NCBI GenBank assembly: GCA_963511305.1
Contig: CAUPIJ010000012.1
Location: 1-45,941 of the forward strand
Origin: Propionimicrobium sp963511305
Lineage (GTDB): Bacteria > Actinomycetota > Actinomycetes > Propionibacteriales > Propionibacteriaceae
DNA: 45,941 nucleotides
Direction of reading: 5' to 3'
Part shown: one piece after another, positions 25,536 through 33,291 of the stretch
How the letters are laid out: each line of letters begins with the position of its first letter
Numbering within the stretch: position 1 is the first letter of the stretch
The notes under the pieces: generated by a model
Database searches by the model: none
Told to the model about the DNA's origin: nothing
The model's input: only the letters and a program-made list of their open reading frames with translations
Program-made: the position numbers and the translations under genes

Positions 25536-25659
25536 TGTTTCTCCTGAAATAAGAAGTTCTAGTTGGCTAAGAGAAAGCCACCGCATCGGGGGCAAGAATG
25601 ATAACTCGCCAGTCGATAACGGGCAGCTAGCCCCTCGCCAAGCAGAAATTAACGATAGC

Positions 25660-25699
25660 GCAAAGGCCCCGAACCACAAAACGCGGCCGGGGCCTTTGC
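25660..25699 (-). terminator. Hairpin terminator after prs
   Basis: GCAAAGGCCCC and GGGGCCTTTGC form an 11-bp perfect stem with an 18-nt loop, 9 bp after the prs stop. The T tract is short, part of the stem itself. The symmetric stem could work in either direction. Confidence 0.75.
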
Positions 25700-25707
25700 C
25701 AAGTTAG

Positions 25708-26688
25708 TTAGCGCACACCGTCGGGAAACAGCGAGGCCACGGAACCGTCCACGAAGATCTGTCGGATGGCCTTCGCGATCAGCGGCGCGATGGACAACAC
25801 AGTCATGTTGGGGATATCGATGTCCTCGCGGATCGGCAGCGTGTTGCTGAAGATGATCTCGTCAAAGCCCGCCTCGCTCAGCCGCTGCGGAGCCGGGTCA
25901 GAGAGCACCGCGTGGGTGGACGCGCAGAGCACCCGCGCGGCACCGTGTTCACGCAGCGCCTGGGCAGCCTGGCAGATGGTTCCGGCGGTGTCCACCATGT
26001 CGTCGACGAGCAGGCAGGTGCGCCCCTCAACCTTGCCTACGACCTCGTGAACCTTGACCAGATTTGCCACCGTGGGGTCGTGCCGCTTGTGGATGATTGC
26101 CAGCGGCGCGCGCAGTCGGTCGCTCCACTGGTCGGCAAGCCGAACTCGGCCGGCGTCGGGGCTGACGATGGTCATCTCATCGGTTTCATAGTTGGCCGCA
26201 ACGTAGTCGACGAGCACCGGCATGGCGGTCAAGTGATCGAGCGGGCCGTTGAAGAAACCCTGGATCTGGGCCGTGTGCAGGTCGACGCTCATGATGCGAT
26301 CTGCGCCAGCAGCCCAATAGAGATCAGCGACCAGGCGCGCGGAGATCGGTTCGCGACCCAGATGCTTCTTGTCCTGACGGGCGTAGGGATAGAACGGAGC
26401 TACCACTGTGATTCGCTTGGCGGAGGCCCGCTTCAGCGCGTCAACCATGATCAACTGCTCCATCAGCCACTCGTTGATGGGCGCCTGGTGCGACTGGATG
26501 ACGAACGCATCCGAACCGCGAACGGACTCCTCATAGCGCACGTAGATCTCGGAATTCGCGTACGAGATCAACCTAGATGGCGTCAGCTCAACGCCGAGTT
26601 CTTTTGCGATGTCTTTAGCTAACCCAGGATTCGACCGCCCCGAAAAAAGCATCAGGTGCTTCTCCGTTGGTTTCTTTACTCCCGTCAC
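25708..26688 (-). CDS. prs: Ribose-phosphate pyrophosphokinase
   Basis: Makes PRPP from ribose 5-phosphate and ATP for nucleotide, histidine and tryptophan synthesis. 326 residues: ARQDKKHLGREPISARL near 105-121, the metal site DLHTAQIQGFF near 140-150, VSPDAGRVRLADQW near 175-188 and the PRPP loop VDDMVDTAGT near 232-241. The start is GTG 26688 with GGGAG 6 nt upstream. It follows glmU by 84 bp, the standard actinobacterial order. Confidence 0.98.
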   Translation of the reverse strand: MTGVKKPTEKHLMLFSGRSNPGLAKDIAKELGVELTPSRLISYANSEIYVRYEESVRGSDAFVIQSHQAPINEWLMEQLIMVDALKRASAKRITVVAPFYPYARQDKKHLGREPISARLVADLYWAAGADRIMSVDLHTAQIQGFFNGPLDHLTAMPVLVDYVAANYETDEMTIVSPDAGRVRLADQWSDRLRAPLAIIHKRHDPTVANLVKVHEVVGKVEGRTCLLVDDMVDTAGTICQAAQALREHGAARVLCASTHAVLSDPAPQRLSEAGFDEIIFSNTLPIREDIDIPNMTVLSIAPLIAKAIRQIFVDGSVASLFPDGVR

Positions 26689-26772
26689 GCCATGCTCCCT
26701 AAAAAGTGGTTTCTCAGCCCGAGGCCCTCAGGTCTATTTTGGAACGTTGATAAATAAACTGCCAACTTTTAA

Positions 26773-28215
26773 TTAATTTTCATCCTTTATGGCCTTCTTT
26801 GCGGACTTTTCGGCAGCCTCTGCCGCCTTCGTCCCAGGCCGCGTGCGGGTCACCCAGCCCTCTGAGATGTGTGCCCTAGAACGGGCGACACCGAGAGCGC
26901 CGGCGGGGATGTCGCCGGTGACCGCGGAGCCGGCAGCGATGAAAGCGCCATCGCCGATCGTCAACGGAGCCACCAGAACAGAGTTTGAACCGATGAAGAC
27001 CTCGTCGCCTAGCTTCGTCTGGTGCTTGTTCGAGCCGTCATAGTTGGCGAAGATCGTGCCCGCGCCGACGTTCACCCCGGAGCCGATGATCGCGTCGCCA
27101 CAATAGGTTAGGTGCGGCACCTTCGAACCCTCGCCGATGTGGGCGTTCTTGGTCTCGACGAACGAGCCGATCTTGCCGCCCCTGGCGAGCGTGGTGCCCG
27201 GACGCAGTCTACTAAACGGGCCGACCTCGCATCCCTCGCCGATCACGGCGAGCTCACCGTGCGTGCGGATCACGTGGGATCCCCTGCCGACCTCGACGTC
27301 GCGCAGCGTGGTGTCCGGGCCAATCACGGCATCGGACTCCACCTTGGTGGCCCCCAAAAGCTGAGTGTTGGGCAGGATCGTGACGTCCTCGCTCAGATCT
27401 ACGTCCGACTCGATCCAGGTGGTCTGCGGGTCGACGATGGTAACGCCGGCGCGCATCCAGCGCTCGCAGATCCTGCGGTTCACCTCGGCGTTCATGGCGG
27501 CCAGCTGGACGCGATCGTTGACGCCCTCGGTCTGCCAGATGTCATCGGTGACTAGCGCACCAACGCGCTTGCCAGCGCCCCGAGCGAAGCTGATCACGTC
27601 GGTCAGATAGAGCTCGCCCTGGGCGTTGTCAGACTTCAGCGAGCCCAGGCCGTCTCGCAGCGTGGCGGCGTCGAAAACATAGATGCCGGAGTTGATCTCG
27701 TCGATCTTCAGCTCTTCTTCGCTGGCGTCCTTGTGCTCGACGATCTTGGCGACCTCTTCGCCGTCGCGCACTACCCTGCCGTAGCCGGCGGGATTGGGCA
27801 CCCTAGCGGTCAGGACGGTGACAGCGTTGCGCTGGGTTCGGTGTGCCCCGACCAGATCGGAGAGCGTGCTCGAATCGAGCATGGGGACGTCGCCATACGT
27901 GACGATGACCTCGCCGCTCACCTCGGCGAGGTTCTGCATGCCGCAGGAGACCGCGCCTCCGGTGCCGTTTTGCTCCGGCTGCAGGGCGACCTCCACGTCC
28001 GGCCAGTCCTTGGACAGGATCGCCTCGACCTGCTCGCGCAGATGGCCGACAACCACCACCAGGTGTTCGGGCTCCAGGGCCTTAGCAGCGGCGACCGCGT
28101 AGCTGAGCATCGGCCGGCCAGCGACCTCGTGAAGCAGCTTCGACTTTGCCGATTTCATTCGCGTTCCGCCGCCGGCGGCTAGGACGATTACCGCAGAAAC
28201 CTGGTGATCTTGCAT
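26773..28215 (-). CDS. glmU: Bifunctional GlmU: GlcN-1-P acetyltransferase / UDP-GlcNAc pyrophosphorylase
   Basis: Makes UDP-GlcNAc for peptidoglycan. 480 residues: the N-terminal uridylyltransferase with LAAGGGTRMKSAKSK (12-26) and PEQNGTGGAV near 79-88, then a left-handed beta-helix acetyltransferase with SRLRPGTTLARGGKIGSFVETKN near 335-357 in family position. GGGGAG precedes ATG 28215 by 5 nt. The tail beyond 450 is Lys/Ala-rich. Next to it upstream lies a tRNA gene on the same strand. Confidence 0.98.
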   Translation of the reverse strand: MQDHQVSAVIVLAAGGGTRMKSAKSKLLHEVAGRPMLSYAVAAAKALEPEHLVVVVGHLREQVEAILSKDWPDVEVALQPEQNGTGGAVSCGMQNLAEVSGEVIVTYGDVPMLDSSTLSDLVGAHRTQRNAVTVLTARVPNPAGYGRVVRDGEEVAKIVEHKDASEEELKIDEINSGIYVFDAATLRDGLGSLKSDNAQGELYLTDVISFARGAGKRVGALVTDDIWQTEGVNDRVQLAAMNAEVNRRICERWMRAGVTIVDPQTTWIESDVDLSEDVTILPNTQLLGATKVESDAVIGPDTTLRDVEVGRGSHVIRTHGELAVIGEGCEVGPFSRLRPGTTLARGGKIGSFVETKNAHIGEGSKVPHLTYCGDAIIGSGVNVGAGTIFANYDGSNKHQTKLGDEVFIGSNSVLVAPLTIGDGAFIAAGSAVTGDIPAGALGVARSRAHISEGWVTRTRPGTKAAEAAEKSAKKAIKDEN

Positions 28216-28341
28216 ACGTTCTCCCCTGATAGGCCTATGTCAAAAATCATCTTAACCGGCAACGAGAACTACCCAGTATGACAGGCGCGAAATTGGTGGA
28301 ATAAAAGAAAGATGCCGACGAACTGCGGGCGAAAAGAATGG

Positions 28342-28421
28342 TTCCCCGGGCAGGAATCGAACCTGCGTCGCTAAATCCTGATTCAAAGTCAGGCGGGCCC
28401 TACCAGCAGACCAACCGGGGA
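28342..28421 (-). tRNA. tRNA-Gln (UUG anticodon), atypical 80 nt
   Basis: Folds as acceptor TCCCCGG/CCGGGGA with A73, D stem GGTC/GGCC, anticodon stem CCTGA/TCAGG with loop CTTTGAA (anticodon TTG), a 10-nt variable region ATTTAGCGAC and T arm GCAGG-TTCGATT-CCTGC. U1-A72 agrees with glutamine identity. The variable region is twice the class I length, the D loop is 9 nt without the usual A14, and 2 nt join the D and anticodon stems. Position beside glmU is conserved in actinobacteria. No CCA is encoded. Confidence 0.85.
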
Positions 28422-28433
28422 ATGCAAAACTGA

Positions 28434-28463
28434 ACTATACGATATTTAACCGAACCGGGACAA
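28434..28463 (-). promoter_or_regulatory. tRNA-Gln promoter
   Basis: TTGTCC (28458-28463), an 18-bp spacer and TATAGT (28434-28439) on the minus strand, placing the start of transcription about 6 nt before the tRNA. It is one of the better -10 boxes in the window. Confidence 0.65.
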
Positions 28464-28527
28464 TCTGAAGGCTCGAGCGTGGCGCAAGAAGAGCTGCGTG
28501 CGGCGCAAGATGTGGGAGACTAGAGCC

Positions 28528-29193
28528 ATGTCCGCTAGTGAATCGCCCCGTGCCCGTCGAACTAAGAAGCGCATGACGAGCGCCCAGCGCCGCGAACAGC
28601 TAATCGGCGTGGCGCGCTCGCTGTTCGCCCAGAACGGACTCGACGGTACCTCGGTCGAGGAGATAGCCGCAGCCGCCAACGTCAGCAAGCCGGTGGTTTA
28701 TGAGCACTTCGGCGGCAAAGAGGGCCTGTATGCGGTGGTAGTCGACCGCGAGGTTAGGCGGTTAGAAAGCGACATTCACTCGGCGCTGGCCCAGCCCGGC
28801 AATTATCGTCAAACCATCGAGCGCGGCGCTCTGGCCCTGCTCGGCTACATCGACGAGTGCCCCGACGGTTTCAGGATCATCAGCCGCGACTCCCCCATCG
28901 CCAGCGAACACGGCGGCTTCGCGTCGATTCTCAACGACATCGCGGCGCGGGTAGAGGATCTACTGATCGAGCCGATCGCGAAGCGGGGCTACGACGAGCG
29001 GCTGGGGTCGTTCTTCGCTCAGGGGCTCGTTGGCCTAGTCGCGATGGCGGGCCAGCGCAGGCTCGAGGACCGCAGCCTGACCCGCGAGGATCTAGCTAGG
29101 CAGGTGACCAACCTGGCCTGGAACGGGCTAGCGAATCTGGAAAAGGACAAACTCTCTATGACTGAGCAATCAGCAGACGGCGGAGAAGGCTGA
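28528..29193 (+). CDS. TetR-family transcriptional regulator
   Basis: 221-residue regulator that lies next to glmU in many actinobacteria. The N-terminal helix-turn-helix spans about 15-65 (GTSVEEIAAAANVSKPVVYEHFGGKEGLY in two blocks); the rest is a helical ligand domain. Start ATG 28528 matches family beginnings after a short basic stretch; ATG 28513 is possible. Its last 38 bp overlap the end of the convergent MarR gene. Target and ligand are unknown. Confidence 0.88.
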   Translation: MSASESPRARRTKKRMTSAQRREQLIGVARSLFAQNGLDGTSVEEIAAAANVSKPVVYEHFGGKEGLYAVVVDREVRRLESDIHSALAQPGNYRQTIERGALALLGYIDECPDGFRIISRDSPIASEHGGFASILNDIAARVEDLLIEPIAKRGYDERLGSFFAQGLVGLVAMAGQRRLEDRSLTREDLARQVTNLAWNGLANLEKDKLSMTEQSADGGEG

Positions 29194-29650
29194 CCAACGT
29201 CTGCCGCTCGGACTCGTCCAGGCAGCCGAGCAACTCGCCCTCGAGCTCTGTCAGAGCAGTGATGGCGGAATCGGCGCGTTGCCTGCCCAGCTCGGTTAGA
29301 GCCACTATCACCGATCTGCGATCAGCGCCCTTGGAGCGCACGATCAGGCCGCGCTCGGCCAATCTGGTGATGCGGTTGGTCATCGTGCCGCTGGTGACGT
29401 GCGTCGCCTCCACCAGCTGTCCCGCGGTCAGCGAATAGGGTCTACCCGCCCTGCGCAGCGCCGCCAGAACGTCGAATTCCCACATGGCTAGCTCGTTTGC
29501 CGAGAATATCTCGGCCCGCGCCGTGGCGAGCAGCTGATTAAGCCGCGAGATTCTAGACCAGACCTGCATTGGCTCGGCGTCCAGGCCGCTCAACTGGGCG
29601 CGCCAAGCCGAGACTATTTGGTCGACCTCGTCGATTTGTCGCTCAGCCAA
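29156..29650 (-). CDS. MarR-family transcriptional regulator
   Basis: 164 residues with a winged helix: EFDVLAALRRAGRPYSLTAGQL near 65-86, ATHVTSGTMTNRITRLAERGL recognition region near 88-108, and the wing GADRRSVIVALTELG near 112-126. Start is TTG 29650 (AGGAAG 9 nt upstream), 4 nt after the ispE stop, so it is coupled to ispE. A much longer frame upstream is antisense to nothing useful and overlies ispE in the wrong frame. Effector unknown. Confidence 0.85.
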   Translation of the reverse strand: MAERQIDEVDQIVSAWRAQLSGLDAEPMQVWSRISRLNQLLATARAEIFSANELAMWEFDVLAALRRAGRPYSLTAGQLVEATHVTSGTMTNRITRLAERGLIVRSKGADRRSVIVALTELGRQRADSAITALTELEGELLGCLDESERQTLVSLLRRLLIAQS

Positions 29651-29654
29651 TGAC

Positions 29655-30557
29655 TCAGTCTTCCTGGGTGTGGATGCTGGGAATCGCCGGTCCGCTGACC
29701 GGCAGCGCCGAGGCGACGCCCATGCAGGAGCTAATCGATGACGCCACCCGGCGGGCCATCGCGCGGTTTTCCACGAAGAAGACGCAGGTGGGCCCCGACC
29801 CAGAGACGATGCTCGCCAGCGCGCCCGCTCGTTCACCGGCTGCAAGCACCTGACGCAGGTCCGGCCGCATACTAAGCACAGCTGGTTGCAGATCATTTCG
29901 CAGCAACTCGGCGATTGCCAGGCGATCGTTGTTTGCCAGAGCCTCGACCAGCGCGTCAGGCGGGGTGATATCGCCACTCGATTTCATAGCGTCGAACATC
30001 TCGAAGACCCTGGGCGTAGACATGCCACGCCTGCTGGTGGCCAGCACCCAGTTAAGCTTTCCGCTGTTGGGCAGCTCGGTCAGCTTCTCACCGCGTCCGT
30101 AGCCGACAGCGGTGCCGCCGCTGAGCAGGAAGGGCACGTCGGAGCCCACCTCAAGCGCTAATTCAGCGAGCTGCTTCTTGCTTAACCCGAGCCTCCAGAT
30201 CATGTTGCAGGCCAACAGCACAGCGGCCGCATTGCCGGAGCCGCCGGCCATGCCCCCGGCGATCGGGATCTTCTTGGTTATCTCGATTTTCGCGCCGAGC
30301 TCTGGCGTACCATAGCGGTGTCGAAGCAGCTTGGCGGCCTTGACGGCCAGGTTTTTGCCGTCGACGGGCAGCTCCGCGGCCTCGTGGCCGATCATCTTCA
30401 GCTCAATTTCATCTGACTTGACGACGCTGATCTTGTCGTACAGGTCAACGGCCTGGAAGATGGTGGCTAGTTCGTGGTAGCCGTCGTTTGGGCGAGGGCC
30501 TACCCCGAGGCTGAGATTAATTTTTGCCGGCATCCTTACCGTGCAGCTAGACATCAT
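29655..30557 (-). CDS. ispE: 4-(cytidine 5'-diphospho)-2-C-methyl-D-erythritol kinase
   Basis: GHMP kinase of the MEP isoprenoid pathway. 300 residues: the substrate loop PAKINLSLGVGPRPNDGYHE at about 10-29, the ATP loop IAGGMAGGSGNAAAVL near 94-109, and the C-terminal SGSGPTCVFFV near 260-270. ATG 30557 has AGGAG 6 nt upstream and overlaps rsmA by 11 bp. The rsmA-ispE order is typical of actinobacteria. Confidence 0.97.
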   Translation of the reverse strand: MMSSCTVRMPAKINLSLGVGPRPNDGYHELATIFQAVDLYDKISVVKSDEIELKMIGHEAAELPVDGKNLAVKAAKLLRHRYGTPELGAKIEITKKIPIAGGMAGGSGNAAAVLLACNMIWRLGLSKKQLAELALEVGSDVPFLLSGGTAVGYGRGEKLTELPNSGKLNWVLATSRRGMSTPRVFEMFDAMKSSGDITPPDALVEALANNDRLAIAELLRNDLQPAVLSMRPDLRQVLAAGERAGALASIVSGSGPTCVFFVENRAMARRVASSISSCMGVASALPVSGPAIPSIHTQED

Positions 30558-31404
30558 TGCCTGCTCCTATCTGTTGGGCCAATGCGGCGAAATCGGTAAC
30601 GGTCAAAGACTCCCCGCGTGCGGTTTCGGCGATTCCGGCCGCCCGTAACGCTTCGGCGGCCGCGGACGATGAGCCGAAGAACCTGCTCAGGCTGGAACGC
30701 AGCATCTTTCTGCGCTGATTGAACGCGGCGTCAACCAGAGCGAAGACCTGTTCGCGGCTGGCGCTGGTTTGCGGTGCGGGCCTGCGGGTCAGGCGCACCA
30801 GGCCGGAATCGACGTTGGGCACCGGCCAGAAAACCTTGGGCGCCACCAGCCCCGCGCGCTCGGCCGCGCAGTACCAGGCAAGCTTCACGCTGGGCACCCC
30901 ATAGATCTTCGAGCCCGGCTCTGCGACTAGGCGGTTCGCCACTTCTAGCTGAACCATCACCAGGCCGCGCTGCCAACTGTCGAAGCGCTCGAGCAGCGTC
31001 AATAGCACCGGAACGGAGACGTTATACGGCAGGTTCGCTACGACGGCGGTGGGCGCTGATCCGGGCAGCTCGGTGACGTCCAGGGCGTCGGCTTCGACTA
31101 CCCGCAGCCGACTGACGGCTTCGGGCTGCAGACGCTCTACCGTGCTGGGCAGCAGGCCGGCCAGGCGGTCGTCGATCTCGATGGCGGTTACCTGCGCTCC
31201 CGTTGCCAGCAGGCCGAGCGTCAGGGAGCCTAGGCCGGGGCCGATCTCGAGCACGACGTCGTCGGGCCCGACATTTGCGAGTTTCACGATACGGCGAACC
31301 GTGTTGGCGTCGGTGACAAAATTCTGGCCCTTCTGCTTGGTGGGCCGCAGATCGATGCTTGCCGCCAGCTCGCGGACGAGCCTGGGGTCTAGGAGCTCAC
31401 TCAT
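30547..31404 (-). CDS. rsmA: 16S rRNA dimethyladenosine transferase
   Basis: Dimethylates two adjacent adenines near the 3' end of 16S rRNA (KsgA). 285 residues from ATG 31404, with GAGG 7 nt upstream. SAM motifs: QNFVTDANTVRRIV near 28-41, EIGPGLGSLTLGL near 53-65; catalytic NLPYN in VVANLPYNVSVPVL near 124-137. The start overlaps tatD by 4 bp. A frame to 31434 adds residues of no family value. Confidence 0.97.
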   Translation of the reverse strand: MSELLDPRLVRELAASIDLRPTKQKGQNFVTDANTVRRIVKLANVGPDDVVLEIGPGLGSLTLGLLATGAQVTAIEIDDRLAGLLPSTVERLQPEAVSRLRVVEADALDVTELPGSAPTAVVANLPYNVSVPVLLTLLERFDSWQRGLVMVQLEVANRLVAEPGSKIYGVPSVKLAWYCAAERAGLVAPKVFWPVPNVDSGLVRLTRRPAPQTSASREQVFALVDAAFNQRRKMLRSSLSRFFGSSSAAAEALRAAGIAETARGESLTVTDFAALAQQIGAGNDV

Positions 31405-32336
31405 TCGGTAGCCTCTTCGTTTCGTAGCCCCCACTCGCCGCCGTAGGCTGCAACCGTGTTCGCGGTGAACTGCTCGCAGGCATCGCGCTCGCTCATGCCC
31501 TTCGCCTCGGCGACGAAGCGCAGTGTGTGCGGTACTAGATAAGAGGCGTTCTTCTTTCCCCGCTCGGGGATCGGCGTCAGGAACGGCGCATCGGTCTCGA
31601 CCAGCACGCGATCGGCCGGGGCAAGCAGCATCGACTCGTAGATGTGACGGTTGGCAGGGTAAGTCACGTTGCCAGCAAAGCTGAGATATGCACCGGCGTC
31701 CAGCGCGCGCTGAGCGAAGTCGGGGTCGCCGGTGAAGCAGTGGAAGATCGTGCGCTCGGGCCAGCCGAGCTCATCGAGGATGTCGGCGACGTCCGTCAGC
31801 GCGTCGCCGAACTTCTTAGCCTTGCGGCTTTCGGCCCGCCTGGCGTGGATGGCCAGCGTCAGGCCGCGACGCTGGGCGATCTCGACGTGCCTGCGGAAGT
31901 TGTCCTTCTGTCGTTCGATGGCCTCTACCCCGCCGTCAGCGGTGGGATCGGTGCGGTAATAGTCCAATCCGGTCTCGCCGACGGCGCGAACGTGGTGACC
32001 TGCCCCGGCCAGCGAATCGATGGTGGCGATGGCACGCTCGAAGTCCTCTTCGCTCATGCCGGGAGCTTCGTTGGGGTGGATCGCGACGGCCGCGATGACC
32101 TGCGGGTGGGTCGAGGCCAGGCGCACCGCCCACTGCGAGCCCTCGACGTCGCAGCCGATCTGCACAACTCGATGGACGTTCACCTCAGCCGCGGCCCCAA
32201 GTGCGTCAACCGGGCGAAGCATCGAATAGTGCTGGGTGGTGTCCAGGTGCGTGTGGGCGTCGATCAGCTCGCTGACTAGCGGTTTCGGCAGTTCGGGCAG
32301 GTCAAGCCTGTCGAGTGTGGCAGCGATATCGCTCAT
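31401..32336 (-). CDS. tatD: TatD-family metal-dependent hydrolase
   Basis: TIM-barrel metallohydrolase, often called a 3'-5' DNA exonuclease or D-aminoacyl hydrolase. 311 residues with metal ligands in DAHTHLDT near 26-33, GETGLDYYRT near 120-129, HARRA near 163-167, HCFTGD near 197-202 and VETDAPFLTP near 247-256, all intact. It overlaps rsmI and rsmA by 4 bp each. The true substrate is not settled for the family. Confidence 0.95.
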   Translation of the reverse strand: MSDIAATLDRLDLPELPKPLVSELIDAHTHLDTTQHYSMLRPVDALGAAAEVNVHRVVQIGCDVEGSQWAVRLASTHPQVIAAVAIHPNEAPGMSEEDFERAIATIDSLAGAGHHVRAVGETGLDYYRTDPTADGGVEAIERQKDNFRRHVEIAQRRGLTLAIHARRAESRKAKKFGDALTDVADILDELGWPERTIFHCFTGDPDFAQRALDAGAYLSFAGNVTYPANRHIYESMLLAPADRVLVETDAPFLTPIPERGKKNASYLVPHTLRFVAEAKGMSERDACEQFTANTVAAYGGEWGLRNEEATE

Positions 32337-33181
32337 TTTCCCTCTTTCCTGGCCTGCAGCGCGGCTTCGTAAAGGTTCTTGCGGCGTACTCCGGTGCTCT
32401 CCGCGATGGCAGAGACCGCGGCGCTGAGTTTCTGTCCCGCGTTGACCAGCTCGGCGACCTGCTCAAGGGCGTTGTTCAGGTCGGGCTTCTTCTCGGGCGC
32501 CCCATGCACCACGATAGTGATCTCGCCGCGAACATCACCCCTGGCCCATTCGACAAGCTCTCCAAGCGTGCCGCGCTTGACCTCCTCGTAGGTCTTGGTG
32601 AGCTCCCGACAAACCGCGGCCTGCCGATCCTCGCCGAAGACATCGCGCATGTCGGCCAAGAAATCGGTCAATCTGTGTACCGCCTCGAAGCAGATGATCG
32701 TGCGCTGCTCGTCGGCTAGCTCCTGCAGCCTTCGCACCCGCTCGCCGTGTTTTCTGGGCAGAAAACCCTCGAAACAGAATCGGTCGCTGGGCAGCCCGCT
32801 GACCGCCAGGGCGGTCAGGACAGCTGAGGGGCCGGGAATGGCCGTCACCCTGATGTCTTGAGCGATCGCCGCGTTAACGAGTCTGTAGCCGGGGTCGCTG
32901 ACCACGGGCATCCCGGCATCGGTAATCAGCACCAGTGTCTGGCCATCGTTCAATCTATCGAGCAATTCCGGGATGCGCTCGCGCTCGTTGCCCTCGAAGC
33001 AACTAACCAGCGGCGTATCCAGATCAAGCTCTAGCCGAGCGAAAAGCCGCTGGGCGCGCCTGGTGTCCTCCGCTACGATCGCGTCCGCTCCGCGCAGCGC
33101 CTCCAGCAGCGCGGGCGAGGCACCATCGTCGTCTCCGATGGGGGTGGCAGCCAGAACCAGGGAAGAGGACTTTTCGCTCAT
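32333..33181 (-). CDS. rsmI: 16S rRNA (cytidine-1402 2'-O) methyltransferase
   Basis: SAM-dependent tetrapyrrole-methylase-fold enzyme that modifies C1402 in the ribosome decoding centre. 282 residues with LAATPIGDDD near 10-19, EDTRRAQRLF near 36-46, SDAGMPVVSDPGYRLV near 86-101 (TDAGMP form) and PGPSAVLTALAVSGLP near 115-130. It is divergent from the mannosyltransferase gene. TATTGT (33188-33193) ends 6 nt before ATG 33181; GAAGGA directly before the ATG is too close for normal ribosome binding. Confidence 0.97.
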   Translation of the reverse strand: MSEKSSSLVLAATPIGDDDGASPALLEALRGADAIVAEDTRRAQRLFARLELDLDTPLVSCFEGNERERIPELLDRLNDGQTLVLITDAGMPVVSDPGYRLVNAAIAQDIRVTAIPGPSAVLTALAVSGLPSDRFCFEGFLPRKHGERVRRLQELADEQRTIICFEAVHRLTDFLADMRDVFGEDRQAAVCRELTKTYEEVKRGTLGELVEWARGDVRGEITIVVHGAPEKKPDLNNALEQVAELVNAGQKLSAAVSAIAESTGVRRKNLYEAALQARKEGK

Positions 33182-33187
33182 TCCTTC

Positions 33188-33285
33188 ACAATACTTTGAG
33201 ATGGTTAATTATGCGTAGCTAAGCAGCTGACATCGCAGAGAAGGCTAGTTGCTTATGCTCTTATCCGGAGCGATTAGCCTAAACT
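33188..33285. promoter_or_regulatory. Divergent -10 boxes for rsmI and the mannosyltransferase
   Basis: Minus-strand TATTGT (33188-33193) and plus-strand TAAACT (33280-33285) each end 6 nt before their start codons, so both mRNAs are probably leaderless. No convincing -35 boxes are seen. The remaining 85 bp holds no other structure I can support. Confidence 0.5.
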
Positions 33286-33291
33286 GTTCGC

